Positions 25,319 to 34,295 of a stretch of 64,000 nt of DNA are shown one piece after another (position 1 is the first letter of the stretch; every line of letters begins with the position of its first letter). The stretch comes from WYEG01 sp049414625. Its GTDB lineage: Bacteria > Desulfobacterota > Thermodesulfobacteria > Thermodesulfobacteriales > Thermodesulfobacteriaceae. Location of the stretch: contig JBMSAU010000122.1 of the NCBI GenBank assembly GCA_049414625.1, positions 1 to 64,000 of the forward strand, given 5' to 3'. The notes beneath the pieces are model-generated. The model was not told where the DNA came from, made no database searches, and saw only the letters and a list, made by a program, of their open reading frames with translations. The position numbers and the translations under genes were made by a program.

Positions 25319-25333
25319 GGGGGCATAGCCCCC
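25319..25333 (-). terminator. Intrinsic terminator of dsrC
   Basis: A 6-bp GC stem (GGGGGC/GCCCCC) with a 3-base ATA loop lies 13 bases beyond the dsrC stop. On the minus strand it is followed by an AT-rich tract (CTCTTATTTTAAATT). Confidence 0.6.
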
Positions 25334-25345
25334 AGAATATATTTT

Positions 25346-25666
25346 TTACACGCAACCGGTGGGCTTAGGAAGACCGGCCATCTTGCAGGCACCCTTACCA
25401 GGACCAGAGGGGAAAAGTTCGTAAATCTTCTTGAGGGGATAACCTGTTACCTTAGAAAGGATCCTCACCATGGGGGCAACGCCGTTTTTTCTGTAGTAGT
25501 CCTGAAGGATGTTGATTACCTTCCAATGCTCCTCGGTGAGCTCCTGAATTCCTTCGAGTTCTTTGACATATTCCACCCACTCTCTACACCAAACTTCTAA
25601 ACCACCCTTAAGAAACCCATCCTCATCAACCTCAAAAACCTTCCCTTTGTACTCAACTGTTGGCAT
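25346..25666 (-). CDS. dsrC: DsrC, sulfur-carrier protein of dissimilatory sulfite reduction
   Basis: DsrC receives the sulfur from DsrAB as a trisulfide and passes it to the membrane DsrMKJOP complex. The 106-residue product has the typical EYKGKVFEVDEDGFL start, EEHWKVINILQDYY and the mobile C-terminal arm GACKMAGLPKPTGCV. Both redox cysteines are present, Cys94 and the penultimate Cys105, 11 residues apart, so it is a true DsrC and not the one-cysteine TusE form. It stands alone with its own promoters and terminator, as is common for dsrC. This is the best evidence for sulfate or sulfite respiration. Confidence 0.96.
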   Translation of the reverse strand: MPTVEYKGKVFEVDEDGFLKGGLEVWCREWVEYVKELEGIQELTEEHWKVINILQDYYRKNGVAPMVRILSKVTGYPLKKIYELFPSGPGKGACKMAGLPKPTGCV

Positions 25667-25717
25667 AACCCCACCTCCTTTTTTTATTAGTTTAATTTTT
25701 TATCTAAATTTAAAAAA

Positions 25718-25744
25718 TATTCAAAGTTTATTTTTTGTCAAGTC
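25718..25744 (-). repeat. 27-bp direct repeat, promoter-proximal copy (dsrC promoter)
   Basis: A 27-base sequence identical to 25776-25802. On the minus strand it carries a perfect -35 TTGACA (25741-25736), and with a 16-base spacer a TATTTT -10 at 25719-25714. dsrC has AGGAGGTGGGG before its ATG about 47 bases further on. Confidence 0.7.
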
Positions 25745-25775
25745 TTTTTTAATTTTTTTCTCATTATTTAAATAT

Positions 25776-25802
25776 TATTCAAAGTTTATTTTTTGTCAAG
25801 TC
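25776..25802 (-). repeat. 27-bp direct repeat, upstream copy spanning the GNAT gene end
   Basis: Exact copy of 25718-25744, with 31 bases between them. It covers the last codons and TGA of the GNAT gene, so the likely history is duplication of this gene end, giving a second TTGACA ahead of dsrC. The -10 for this copy is less clear (TAATAT at 25777-25772). Confidence 0.7.
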
Positions 25803-26249
25803 CTTGAGAACGGCAACCTCATCGCAATCAGGAAACTTACTGCACCTAATACAATCCGCCCAAACCTTTTGAGGAAGCTCACTCTTTGCAACCTCTTCAA
25901 AGCCAAGCTTTTTGAAAAATTCAGGGGAGTTGGTTAGAGCAAATACTCGGTCTATTCCAAGGTCTTCAGCCTCTTTTAAGCAGGCAAGGACCAATTCTTT
26001 CCCAATACCCTGCTTTTGGTATTCCTCAGCCACAGCCAAAGACCTAATCTCTGCTAAATCCTCCCAGAGGATATGCAAGCCACAAACCCCAACGATTAAA
26101 TCTTTGTCTTCATACACAAAAAATTCGCGCACATTTTCATAAAGCTCAGAAAGAGGTCTAGGAACAAGGTCTCCTCTTTTGGCAAAGTATAAAATAAGTT
26201 TATAAATATACTTTACATCAGATAACTTAGCTTTTCGAACCTTCCCCAA
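25779..26249 (-). CDS. GNAT N-acetyltransferase, ArgA-like
   Basis: A 156-residue GNAT-fold acetyltransferase. The acetyl-CoA-binding loop is QKQGIGKELV within a standard motif A (IRSLAVAEEYQKQGIGK), and VFALTNSPEFFKKLGFEEV completes the fold. The C-terminal cysteine segment KVWADCIRCSKFPDCDE is shared with short ArgA-type N-acetylglutamate synthases, so arginine biosynthesis is a reasonable guess. It starts 2 bases from the SPOR gene stop and is the last gene of the long grpE-to-GNAT run. Confidence 0.8.
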   Translation of the reverse strand: MGKVRKAKLSDVKYIYKLILYFAKRGDLVPRPLSELYENVREFFVYEDKDLIVGVCGLHILWEDLAEIRSLAVAEEYQKQGIGKELVLACLKEAEDLGIDRVFALTNSPEFFKKLGFEEVAKSELPQKVWADCIRCSKFPDCDEVAVLKDLTKNKL

Positions 26250-26251
26250 GC

Positions 26252-26917
26252 TTACCTTACCTCAACCACAAAGGGCCTAACACCCAAGGTTGCTTCAATC
26301 ATGGTTTTATATTGTTCGGCCTTTTCTCGATTTTCAAACCTTCCCGCTAAAACTTTGTATATTGGTTTCCCATCGTGGATGCTCTCTTTGATAAGGGCTC
26401 TAAACCCCATCTTTTCAACTTCGGCCTTAACTTTTTCAGCCGATTCCTTATTTGAGTATGCACCTACCTGCAGGGCATAGAATGGCATACCCTCCTGGTG
26501 AGGTTGAGGCTTTACCTTCTCTTGGGGAGGAACCTTAGCAGTTCTTACCGGTTCAGTTTTTACTTTTTCCGTCTTTGGCTCCGGTGTTGGCTTTTCCTTT
26601 TCTACCTTTACCTCTGGCTTTGTTTGTTGTTCAGGCTGAACTTGAAAAGCTACTTGTTGAGGTGTTGTTTGATTCCCTCCCAGGGCTTGATTAGTTTGAT
26701 TTTCAGAATGAGCAACCTCTTTTACGGGAGACACCTGAGGAGTTTGAGCTGGTTGAGGTTCAAGCTTTACAGTTTCAAATTGAGGCTTCTCCCCGATCTT
26801 TGTCCCAATCCAAACCCCAAGGATAAAAGTCCAAATCAATATACAAAGGGCAAAAAGCACTATAAAAAGCAAACCAAGTTTACTCACTTCAAACTTAAAT
26901 TTTTTCTCTCCATACAT
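26252..26917 (-). CDS. SPOR-domain envelope protein
   Basis: A 221-residue single-pass inner-membrane protein. A short cytoplasmic part precedes a helix at about 12-34 (LLFIVLFALCILIWTFILGV), a long Pro/Glu/Gln/Lys-rich linker (about 45-140) and a C-terminal SPOR domain (YALQVGAYSNKESAEKVKAE, KVLAGRFENREKAEQYK). SPOR domains bind denuded septal peptidoglycan, so it probably works in cell division, like DedD or FtsN. It follows argS by 20 bases. Confidence 0.88.
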   Translation of the reverse strand: MYGEKKFKFEVSKLGLLFIVLFALCILIWTFILGVWIGTKIGEKPQFETVKLEPQPAQTPQVSPVKEVAHSENQTNQALGGNQTTPQQVAFQVQPEQQTKPEVKVEKEKPTPEPKTEKVKTEPVRTAKVPPQEKVKPQPHQEGMPFYALQVGAYSNKESAEKVKAEVEKMGFRALIKESIHDGKPIYKVLAGRFENREKAEQYKTMIEATLGVRPFVVEVR

Positions 26918-26937
26918 AGCTCTTCCCCTCTCATTTT

Positions 26938-28584
26938 TTACATTTTTTCTGGGGCTGACACCCCAAGAAGGTCAAGGCCAAGCCTCAACACCCTCCTTAC
27001 CCCTTCACATAGGGCTAATCTTGCCTGCATAAGCTCTGTATCATCCTGAATAATTCTATACTTAGTGTAATAATCATGAAAAGCGGATGCTAAATCCACA
27101 AGATAATAGGTAATCTTATAGGGTGCAAGCTGAAGAGCAGAACTCTCTAAAACATCATCAAAGCTATCTATAAGCTTTAAAAGCTTCAATTCCTCTTTTT
27201 CTTGTAAAAGGGCTAAGTTTGCTTCAAGAAAGTTTGTCTTTATACCCTTTTCTTCAGCCTTTGCAAAGACACTACAAATCCTTGCATGGGCATACTGCAC
27301 ATAGTATACGGGGTTTTCCTGGGATTGCTTTTTAGTTAGCTCTACATCGAAATCAAGGGGGGAGTCGCTTGAACGGGAAAGGAATATGAACCGGACCGCA
27401 TCGATGCCCACCTCAGAGATTAGCTCCTTTAGCTCCACGAACTCGCCCCGCCTTGTGGACATGCTTTTAAGCTCCGTTCCCTCAAGTAGGTTTACCATTT
27501 GAATAAGGATGACCTTTAGTTTTTCCTCAGGAACACCCAGGGCTTTCATCGCAGACTTTAGTCTTGGCACATAACCATGATGGTCTGCCCCCCAGAGATT
27601 TATGCAAAGGTCAAAGCCCCGCTCAAAAAACTTCTCGTAATGATAGGCTATGTCGCTGGCAAAGTAGGTATAGTCTCCAGTGCTTTTACGCAAGACCCTA
27701 TCCTTTTCATCTCCAAAATCTTTTGCCCTAAACCAGAGGGCAGAATCTTTCTCATAAATTAGCCCCTTCTCTTCAAGAAGCCTAAGAACCTTTGCCACAA
27801 CCCCTCTTTCGAAAAGAGAACGCTCAGAATACCAGCTATCAAAATGAACTCGAAACTTCTCTAAATCCATCCTAATATCCTCAAGGATGACCTCAGCCGC
27901 CAGGTCCCGGGATAAGGCGATAGCCTCATCTTCGGACATACTAAGAAGGTTTGGATACTTTTCTAAAGCAAGCTTAGCGATGTCGTAGATGTAGGCTCCC
28001 TGATAGCCATCCTCAGGGAATTCTATTTTTTCACCTACTAACTCCTTTGCTCGAAGATAGACGGATTTCCCCAGGATGTGCATCTGTGTCCCCTGGTCGT
28101 TTATGTAGTATTCCCTAACCACAGTGAAGCCTGTCTGAGATAAGATGCGAGCAATAGAGTCTCCGTATGCTGCCCCCCTTCCATGACCAATGTGAAGAGG
28201 ACCGGTTGGGTTTGCTGAGACAAACTCGACCAATACCTTTTGCCCTCTCCCTAAATCAAGCTTAAAAAACTCGTCCCCCTTCTCTAAGAGATCTTTTAGG
28301 TTTTTCCGGTAGAAATCCTCAGCTATCCAAAAATTAATAAACCCAGGTCCTGCTATTTCAAGCTTGCTAAAGTTTTCTTCTTGGTTAAGTCTTTCCACAA
28401 AGGATTGAGCTATTTCCCTTGGAGGCTTACCAACCTTTCCTTTAAGAACTAAGGCTACATTCGTTGAATAATCACCAAAGGCTTCGTTTCTGGGAACTTC
28501 TACCTCAAACAAAGTATCTTTATGCTCGGGATAAAGGCTCTCTAAAATCTCTTTAACCTTGCTCCTTATGAGCCTTTTTATCAT
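26938..28584 (-). CDS. argS: Arginyl-tRNA synthetase
   Basis: A 548-residue class I enzyme charging tRNA-Arg. It shows the ArgRS N-terminal additional domain, the HIGH-site region VEFVSANPTGPLHIGHGRGA, NLWGADHHGYVPRLKSAM and, in place of KMSKS, the family variant KSMSTRRGEFV. The helical anticodon-binding domain ends in RRVLRLGLDLLGV. The start ATG (28584) lies inside the end of the upstream small Cys-rich gene. Confidence 0.96.
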   Translation of the reverse strand: MIKRLIRSKVKEILESLYPEHKDTLFEVEVPRNEAFGDYSTNVALVLKGKVGKPPREIAQSFVERLNQEENFSKLEIAGPGFINFWIAEDFYRKNLKDLLEKGDEFFKLDLGRGQKVLVEFVSANPTGPLHIGHGRGAAYGDSIARILSQTGFTVVREYYINDQGTQMHILGKSVYLRAKELVGEKIEFPEDGYQGAYIYDIAKLALEKYPNLLSMSEDEAIALSRDLAAEVILEDIRMDLEKFRVHFDSWYSERSLFERGVVAKVLRLLEEKGLIYEKDSALWFRAKDFGDEKDRVLRKSTGDYTYFASDIAYHYEKFFERGFDLCINLWGADHHGYVPRLKSAMKALGVPEEKLKVILIQMVNLLEGTELKSMSTRRGEFVELKELISEVGIDAVRFIFLSRSSDSPLDFDVELTKKQSQENPVYYVQYAHARICSVFAKAEEKGIKTNFLEANLALLQEKEELKLLKLIDSFDDVLESSALQLAPYKITYYLVDLASAFHDYYTKYRIIQDDTELMQARLALCEGVRRVLRLGLDLLGVSAPEKM

Positions 28585-28747
28585 CTTTTGCTTCTTTCAA
28601 AAGAGTTAGGTCTGGCGAAAAATCTGGGCACTTTATAGGTTTTGTGTTGTCAAACTGAAACTTTTTTAGACAAAACTCTCGCCAAGCGCACCTTGCACAA
28701 AGAACAATCTCTTCAGATGCTCTTGAAAGTTCACTCTGGGAAGGCAT
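28553..28747 (-). CDS. Small cysteine-rich protein of unknown function
   Basis: A 64-residue protein with cysteines spaced as in CARCAWREFC, then KCPDFSPDL: a Cx2Cx5C motif and a fourth Cys about 14 residues on, suited to a zinc or iron-sulfur site. The charged tail (KEAKDDKKAHKEQ) overlaps the start of argS by 32 bases. It begins at ATG 28747, inside the end of cooT; a TTG three codons upstream is an alternative. The coupling with CooT suggests a metal-related role, but I do not recognise the family. Confidence 0.6.
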   Translation of the reverse strand: MPSQSELSRASEEIVLCARCAWREFCLKKFQFDNTKPIKCPDFSPDLTLLKEAKDDKKAHKEQG

Positions 28748-28931
28748 CACACTCAATTATAACCTTTGCTTTGAGAAAATCTATAGAGTGGATCCTTCCT
28801 TTAATACGCCTTGGTGGCTCAAAGAAGGTCTTAAACACAATTTCCTCGCCCTGAACTTCAAGCTGAGTTATATCTCTTATCCATTCCTTTTCTTCACCCT
28901 TACACCTTAGCCAAATCCTTGCTTGACACAT
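28731..28931 (-). CDS. cooT: CooT-family nickel-binding protein
   Basis: A 66-residue protein with the CooT start MCQARIWLRCKGEEKEWIRD, where Cys2 is the nickel-binding residue, followed by RIKGRIHSIDFLKAKVIIE. CooT helps nickel insertion in carbon monoxide dehydrogenase, and family members also occur in anaerobes with other nickel enzymes. No cooS, cooC or cooJ is nearby. It overlaps the RluA-type gene by 32 bases upstream. Confidence 0.8.
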   Translation of the reverse strand: MCQARIWLRCKGEEKEWIRDITQLEVQGEEIVFKTFFEPPRRIKGRIHSIDFLKAKVIIECDAFPE

Positions 28932-29712
28932 AAGCTAACTCCTTATCCAAAGCTTGTCTTACTCTTTTAAGAAACTCTAAGACAATAGGTTTGTCAAGCC
29001 GAAGGAGAAGTTTTTCCATTCTTTGGTCCTTCGTTAAGGATAAGGCAGCTTTCAAAAAGGATTGAGGTAGAGGACAGAAAACATCTTCTCTTTCTTCCGT
29101 TGAAGGATGGGGGAAGCTTAAAAACAAAGAATGAAGAAGGATTCGTTCCCTAAAGTTAACCTTCGAGCCATAAAGCCTATCCCCGACGATGGGTGCTCCT
29201 CTCCTACTTGTTGCTACCCTTAGCTGATGTTTTCTTCCGGTGATGGGACAAAGTAAAAGCAGGCTATACTTTTCCGTGGAATAAATGCTCTCAAAGTAGG
29301 TTAAAGCTCTCTTTGTGGATGGGGCTTCTCTATCAAAGGCTATAACCTTTCGCAATCTTTCGTCATGCTTAAGATAATCTATGAACAAACCCTCCCCTAA
29401 AAATTTACCCTCAACCATGGCAAGATAAACTTTGGCAAAATCCCCCTTTTGCATGGCCTGAAAAAGTTTGCTTGCCGATTTACTTCTTTTTGCAAAGAGA
29501 ACTACTCCAGAGACGGGTTTATCAAGCCTATGGACAACGGCAAGAAATACATTGCCAGGCTTTTTATCCCTTATCCTAATATGCTCCTTAAGCTGAAGAA
29601 ATAAAGATTCTTCAACCCTCTTTGCACCCTGAACAACAAGCGAGGAAGGCTTATAAACTGCTAAGATATGCTTATCTTCCTTGAGGATTTTCCAATTTTC
29701 TTTCAAGGACAT
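28900..29712 (-). CDS. RluA-family pseudouridine synthase
   Basis: A 270-residue pseudouridine synthase of the RluA/RsuA-like group. The catalytic loop is VVHRLDKPVSGVVLFAKRSK with the nucleophilic Asp; KVYLAMVEGKF and LLLCPITGRKHQLRVATSRRGAPIVGDRLYG (three conserved blocks in that stretch) follow. There is no S4 domain. The ATG at 29712 is used rather than an upstream ATG at 29787, because the family begins near NWKILKEDKHILAVYKP; even so it overlaps the AsmA gene end by 41 bases. RNA target unknown. Confidence 0.9.
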   Translation of the reverse strand: MSLKENWKILKEDKHILAVYKPSSLVVQGAKRVEESLFLQLKEHIRIRDKKPGNVFLAVVHRLDKPVSGVVLFAKRSKSASKLFQAMQKGDFAKVYLAMVEGKFLGEGLFIDYLKHDERLRKVIAFDREAPSTKRALTYFESIYSTEKYSLLLLCPITGRKHQLRVATSRRGAPIVGDRLYGSKVNFRERILLHSLFLSFPHPSTEEREDVFCPLPQSFLKAALSLTKDQRMEKLLLRLDKPIVLEFLKRVRQALDKELAYVSSKDLAKV

Positions 29713-32700
29713 CTTTTCTTTTAATACCCTCAAGCTCTGGCTTCTTCTGGAAGAAATCTTCGCTAACTCCAAAGAACTTAAACACAAAACGGAAAATCCA
29801 CTCTCCTATGCTTGCCGGATGAAGGGGAACGATAATCGGATTGTCATAAGTGCCGACAACCCCAAGGGGAAGATAAACAAGCATCCTCTCTTTGCCAAGT
29901 AGGAGCCTACTTAAATAAGGAATATGCTCTATGACAACATCAACCGTCTTGAAGGGCGAAACAAGGAAGGTTAGAGATAGGCCTTTATCCTTAAGATTGG
30001 CATAGCCAGAGCTAAACAACCTAAAACCCTGAGCGGACATAAAGAATTCGTCAACCAAAAGATGGGAATTAGAAACCTTGAGTGCCAAGGTAAGCTCATC
30101 AAGGGGTAAAAGATTTTTCTCAAGGTCTGGGATCTTACCCCTGAATAGGTCGATGGGACTTAAAAAACCAAGAACCCTCATAAGAAGCGGTGCCCGGTAC
30201 ATGTAGCCTTTGTGCGATGTTGCATACAGCTCACCGTAGGTATGCTCAATAAGTGATTTTTCTCCGTCAAAGTAGAAAAAGCCATGAGCCTTAAAGGGTC
30301 CTTCAAAGATGACCTTAGGCATCTCGTTCGGATAGAGGCAAGAAAAGAGGTCCAAAAGGTCTCCCTGCGAGGGGTTTAGCTCTACGTATCCATAATGGAA
30401 GGTGTTTGTCTTTTCAGCCTCAGCTGTAAAGGATAGACCGCAAAAATTAACCTCCGGAAGTTTAATGGCATAGATTGTTCCGTTCACTATGCTTAAGGTT
30501 CCGTTTATACTTTCAATGGTATGGTTAGTCGGAAGGATAACCTTGTGAAGACTAAAGGCTAGGTTTGCATTAACCGGGACCGTTAGCTCAATTTCGGTTG
30601 TTTTTTGCCTCTCTTTGGTAGCGTTTAGAGCCTCTGTAGGGAAGATTTTGGCAAGGTCTATGGTTTCGCTGAAGAGCTTACCATCTATCCATAAAGCATC
30701 TTCTTTCGCTTTAAAGGCTAAGCTCCCGTTTAAGTCTAAACCCTCCCTTTTTACCGTAAAAGAAGAGATAGATACCGTTGAATTTCCAAACTCTACGGAA
30801 AAGCTTGCGGTTAAGCTTAAAGGCTCTTTAAGGGTTAAGTCTTTTCCATGAAGAGATGAAGGACGAAGAAAGAGGTTTCCAGAGCTTAGAAGCCTTTGAA
30901 AGGCTTGAAGAGGGTCTCTCTTAAAGCCTTCCAAAGCTTTAAAATCCCTTTTCTCAAGGTTTACGCTCAAGTCCGAAGAAATTTTCCCATAACTTAACGG
31001 CAAGCCTTCAAAAAGAACTGAGGTGTCAGGGAATGAGAGCTCTCCTTTTAGGTTTACTTTTAAGCTTTGGTCATAAGAAAGGCTAAGGCTTAAGTCGGAG
31101 CTATTTCCTTCAAACCTTGAAGTGAGGTCAAGTCCCTTTGAGGCTAAACCATATTGAGCTTGAAGAGAGAGCTTTGCCCCTCCTCCGACGATGGATAAGT
31201 CTCCCGCTATTTTCTCTTTATCAAGCTTGAGTTCTTGCAATTCCACCTTGGCAGGTAGCTTAAACCTCACACCCTGAGGTAGGCTCACAAGACTTGATAT
31301 TTTCTCATAAAGAGTTTCCTTAACCTCTCCCCTTCCCCGAAGAGTTAGCAAAGTATTAGCCAAGGCATAGGAACCAAAAAGACTAAACTCGCTATCCTCA
31401 ACCTTAACCAAGCTTTCATCTAAATAAAGAAATCCATTTTTAAAAGAAATAAAAAGCTCGGGTGAAGAAAGACTAAACGTTTGATTAGTGAGGTCAAACC
31501 TTAGACTTAGCCCCTTTATCCTACCGGAAAAAGAAAGGCTTTGAGAGAAAAGTCGCAAAGCTTGCTCCTTATCTAAGCTCCCAAGTAGTAAGGAGCTTAA
31601 ACTAACATCCTTTAAGAAGACCTCGTCCAAATCTAAGGCATAGGGCTCAAGCTTTTGTTTTATCCTCTCATCTAAAGATAGAAGCGTAAAGAGAGTTTCC
31701 TTTGGTAGGCTTACCTGAGAAATAGATAGAGATAGAAGCTTATTTTTTATCTCAAAAAGCCCCTTTAAATCAAGAGCTTTCCCCCCCTCAAAAAAGAGGT
31801 TTATCCCAGAAAAGCTAAGCCTTTCGTTCTTGTAGTATACACTTCCTGAGGGAACTCTTACAGGTTTTTTAAGAGGAGCAATAGAAACAGCAACATCCTT
31901 TGGAAAAAGGCTGAGCGCTATATCTAAAGAAGTAGGATAACCTGAAAGGATAATGCTTCCCTCAACCCTCCCGCTCACTTGGTATTTTTCAAGATAGGGA
32001 ACATTTTTACCTAACCTAAGAGCTAAATCTTTGAGATTCTCTGCAAGACCTGAAAATTGAGATTTAACCTCAAGCCGGGGCTCTTTAGGAGCAAACTCCA
32101 CAAGGACCTGGGAGTGTTTTAATTGAATGTTCTCGTTGACAATCCCGCTTCCTTCAAACCTAAGCTTTGCCTTTTCAAGGCTAACCTTACCCTCTACCCT
32201 GGCAAAAGAAAGGGGAAGCCCTGGAATTTCAACCTTCCCATCCTTTACCTCCCCGCTTAACTTTATAGAATTTAAGTTAAAAGCTTCATTCCAGGTCTTT
32301 CCTCGTGCTTGAAAAACAAGTTCTGTAAAGACCCCGCCCTTTAAGTAGTCTGAAATAGTTTGGAAAACTTTTTTTGGAAGAAGCTTGGCTAAGACTGAGC
32401 TTAGGCTTTGAAAATCTAAAGAATCTGCTTTGGCAATAAAATCTACTCCATTTGGCGTTGCTAAAACCTTAAGCTCTCCTTTAAGCCTTGGATTATGGAA
32501 ATCAAGGAGTGGAAATTCAACCTCCCATCCATCCTTCCCTAAGATTGCTACTCCCTTAAAGTAGCCACAGATAACCCTTTGTCCATCATCAAGCCGAATG
32601 AGGCACGGTGCATCTCCTGAAAACCCAGCGTAAACTCTATCTTTTTCTATAGAGATTTGAGCTTGAAGGTTTAGCTTACTTTCCCCGGGGTCAAAGTCTA

Positions 32701-33352
32701 CAAACTTCAAAGTAGGCTTTAAGTTAAGCTCTTTCACTTCAACCAAACCTTCACCAAAAAAGCTTGCATAGTTGAGATATCCTTTAAGGCTTAGCTGAGA
32801 AAAGAAGTTTGCTCTTACCTTTAGGTCAAAGAGAAGCCGGTCCTCCCTATCAACAAGGTTAAGATTTAGCCCCTTTAGCTCAAAGTTTTTCCCTTTGTAT
32901 TCTGCGGAAAAATTCCCATCCCGAACCACAAACCGAATAGGAGCTAATTTTTGAAGAAGAGATTTATAATCAAACTTTATCTCCTCCTCCTCTTCCTCAA
33001 GTGTTTCTGGAATCGATACTTTAATCGTAGGTGAGCTCAAATGAACCTCTTCCGGAAAATAAGAGGCTTGCAAGAGCTTTGACCAATCAAAATCTATCTT
33101 TGCTTTTGGCAAGGCTAAAAAAAGCCTTGGATGCTCAAGCTTAAAATCCTGAAACTTAAGATGGAGCTTTACCAAATCAACAGAGACATGATGATACTCT
33201 ACCTTTATCTGATGATTTCTCTCGAGGTAGTTTTTCAGCTTTTCTTTAAAAAAAGGATGATTGAGGAAAAAAGTAAGGTTTAAGGTGGAAAAACCTATCA
33301 AAAAAAGGAAAAATAGGAAAAAAAGACCAAAATAAACCAAAAAACGTTTCAT
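29672..33352 (-). CDS. Very large AsmA/TamB/YhdP-type envelope protein
   Basis: A 1226-residue protein anchored by one N-terminal helix (about 5-28), with the rest in the periplasm. Long runs of alternating beta-strand pattern, the AsmA-like N-terminus (VSVDLVKLHLKFQDFKLEHP) and the AsmA_2/YhdP-type C-terminus (LPLDELTLALKVSNSHLLVD, MSAQGFRLFSSGYANLKDKG) suggest a lipid-transport bridge between the two membranes. Similar proteins carry phospholipids in diderm bacteria. It lies between pdxA and the RluA gene. The fold assignment is strong; the cargo is inference. Confidence 0.85.
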   Translation of the reverse strand: MKRFLVYFGLFFLFFLFLIGFSTLNLTFFLNHPFFKEKLKNYLERNHQIKVEYHHVSVDLVKLHLKFQDFKLEHPRLFLALPKAKIDFDWSKLLQASYFPEEVHLSSPTIKVSIPETLEEEEEEIKFDYKSLLQKLAPIRFVVRDGNFSAEYKGKNFELKGLNLNLVDREDRLLFDLKVRANFFSQLSLKGYLNYASFFGEGLVEVKELNLKPTLKFVDFDPGESKLNLQAQISIEKDRVYAGFSGDAPCLIRLDDGQRVICGYFKGVAILGKDGWEVEFPLLDFHNPRLKGELKVLATPNGVDFIAKADSLDFQSLSSVLAKLLPKKVFQTISDYLKGGVFTELVFQARGKTWNEAFNLNSIKLSGEVKDGKVEIPGLPLSFARVEGKVSLEKAKLRFEGSGIVNENIQLKHSQVLVEFAPKEPRLEVKSQFSGLAENLKDLALRLGKNVPYLEKYQVSGRVEGSIILSGYPTSLDIALSLFPKDVAVSIAPLKKPVRVPSGSVYYKNERLSFSGINLFFEGGKALDLKGLFEIKNKLLSLSISQVSLPKETLFTLLSLDERIKQKLEPYALDLDEVFLKDVSLSSLLLGSLDKEQALRLFSQSLSFSGRIKGLSLRFDLTNQTFSLSSPELFISFKNGFLYLDESLVKVEDSEFSLFGSYALANTLLTLRGRGEVKETLYEKISSLVSLPQGVRFKLPAKVELQELKLDKEKIAGDLSIVGGGAKLSLQAQYGLASKGLDLTSRFEGNSSDLSLSLSYDQSLKVNLKGELSFPDTSVLFEGLPLSYGKISSDLSVNLEKRDFKALEGFKRDPLQAFQRLLSSGNLFLRPSSLHGKDLTLKEPLSLTASFSVEFGNSTVSISSFTVKREGLDLNGSLAFKAKEDALWIDGKLFSETIDLAKIFPTEALNATKERQKTTEIELTVPVNANLAFSLHKVILPTNHTIESINGTLSIVNGTIYAIKLPEVNFCGLSFTAEAEKTNTFHYGYVELNPSQGDLLDLFSCLYPNEMPKVIFEGPFKAHGFFYFDGEKSLIEHTYGELYATSHKGYMYRAPLLMRVLGFLSPIDLFRGKIPDLEKNLLPLDELTLALKVSNSHLLVDEFFMSAQGFRLFSSGYANLKDKGLSLTFLVSPFKTVDVVIEHIPYLSRLLLGKERMLVYLPLGVVGTYDNPIIVPLHPASIGEWIFRFVFKFFGVSEDFFQKKPELEGIKRKDVLERKLENPQGR

Positions 33353-33367
33353 GCTTTTAATTTAGCA

Positions 33368-34294
33368 CTAATTTAAAAGTTTTAAAGAAAGTTTGAGGGC
33401 AGATATTAAGCTGTCTGGGCTTGCAATGCCAAGGGATGCTATGTCGTAGGCAGTGCCATGACAAGGAGAGGTTCGAACAATGGGCAACCCGAGAGTAACG
33501 TTTACTCCATCCTTAAAATGAATTAGTTTGAAAGGAGCTAAGCCCTGGTCATGGTAGACGGCAATCACAAGGTCGTGTTTACCCTGGAGAGCATGATAAA
33601 AAAGGCTATCTGCCGGATAGGGTCCGCTCAAAGGGATACCTAAGGCTTTAGCTTTATCAACCGCAGGGATAAGAATCTTTATCTCTTCGTCTCCAAAAAG
33701 ACCTGCCTCCCCAGCATGGGGATTTAACCCGCAAAGCGCCATGTTTAAGCTTTTCTTTTTAGGTTTAATCTTCCGTAAAAATTCGTAAGATAGTTTTGCT
33801 ACGGAGAGCACCTTCTCTTCTGAAAGCGCACCTGGAACTTCCTTAAGGGGTAGATGGGTGGTTAAAAGGGAAACGATAAGCCTTTTCCCATAAAAACACA
33901 TCACATAGTCCTTAACTCCAAAAGCATCGGCTAAAAGCTCGGTATGTCCCCGGTATTTGGAGCCGACCTTAGCTAAGCCCTCTTTAGTAATGGGCAAAGT
34001 AACGATGGCTTTGACTTTCCCCTCCTTTGCAAGAGAAATAGCTTTCTCAAGGTAAGAAAGCATTGCTTGATAGCCTTCAAGGGTTGGCTGAGAAGGCTCT
34101 ATGTCAAGCTCAGAGAGAGAAAGGATTTCTACTTCCTGAGGAAGCTTAAGCGAAAAGAGCTTAGCGCGGGATTCTAAGACCTTTCTATCACCGATTATGA
34201 GAAACTTTTTTAAGTGCCTTTTTAAATGAGGAAGGGCTTTAAGTAAAACCTCGGGGCCGACCCCAGCGGGGTCCCCAAGGGTTATGGCTATCAT
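33368..34294 (-). CDS. pdxA: 4-hydroxythreonine-4-phosphate dehydrogenase
   Basis: NAD-dependent enzyme of DXP-independent-ring-closure vitamin B6 synthesis (with PdxJ). The 308-residue product has ITLGDPAGVGPEVLLKAL at the start, the metal-site segments TLPITKEGL and GHTELLADAF, GLNPHAGEAGLFGDEE and YHDQGLAPFKLIHFKDGVNV, all intact. It starts one base after the dnaK stop and is 15 bases before the AsmA gene. Confidence 0.95.
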   Translation of the reverse strand: MIAITLGDPAGVGPEVLLKALPHLKRHLKKFLIIGDRKVLESRAKLFSLKLPQEVEILSLSELDIEPSQPTLEGYQAMLSYLEKAISLAKEGKVKAIVTLPITKEGLAKVGSKYRGHTELLADAFGVKDYVMCFYGKRLIVSLLTTHLPLKEVPGALSEEKVLSVAKLSYEFLRKIKPKKKSLNMALCGLNPHAGEAGLFGDEEIKILIPAVDKAKALGIPLSGPYPADSLFYHALQGKHDLVIAVYHDQGLAPFKLIHFKDGVNVTLGLPIVRTSPCHGTAYDIASLGIASPDSLISALKLSLKLLN

Positions 34295-34295
34295 C

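Noticed and set aside
26498..27049. 183-codon plus-strand frame rich in Leu, Arg, Tyr and Ser
   Set aside because: Mirror translation of the Pro/Gln/Lys-rich SPOR linker and the end of argS.
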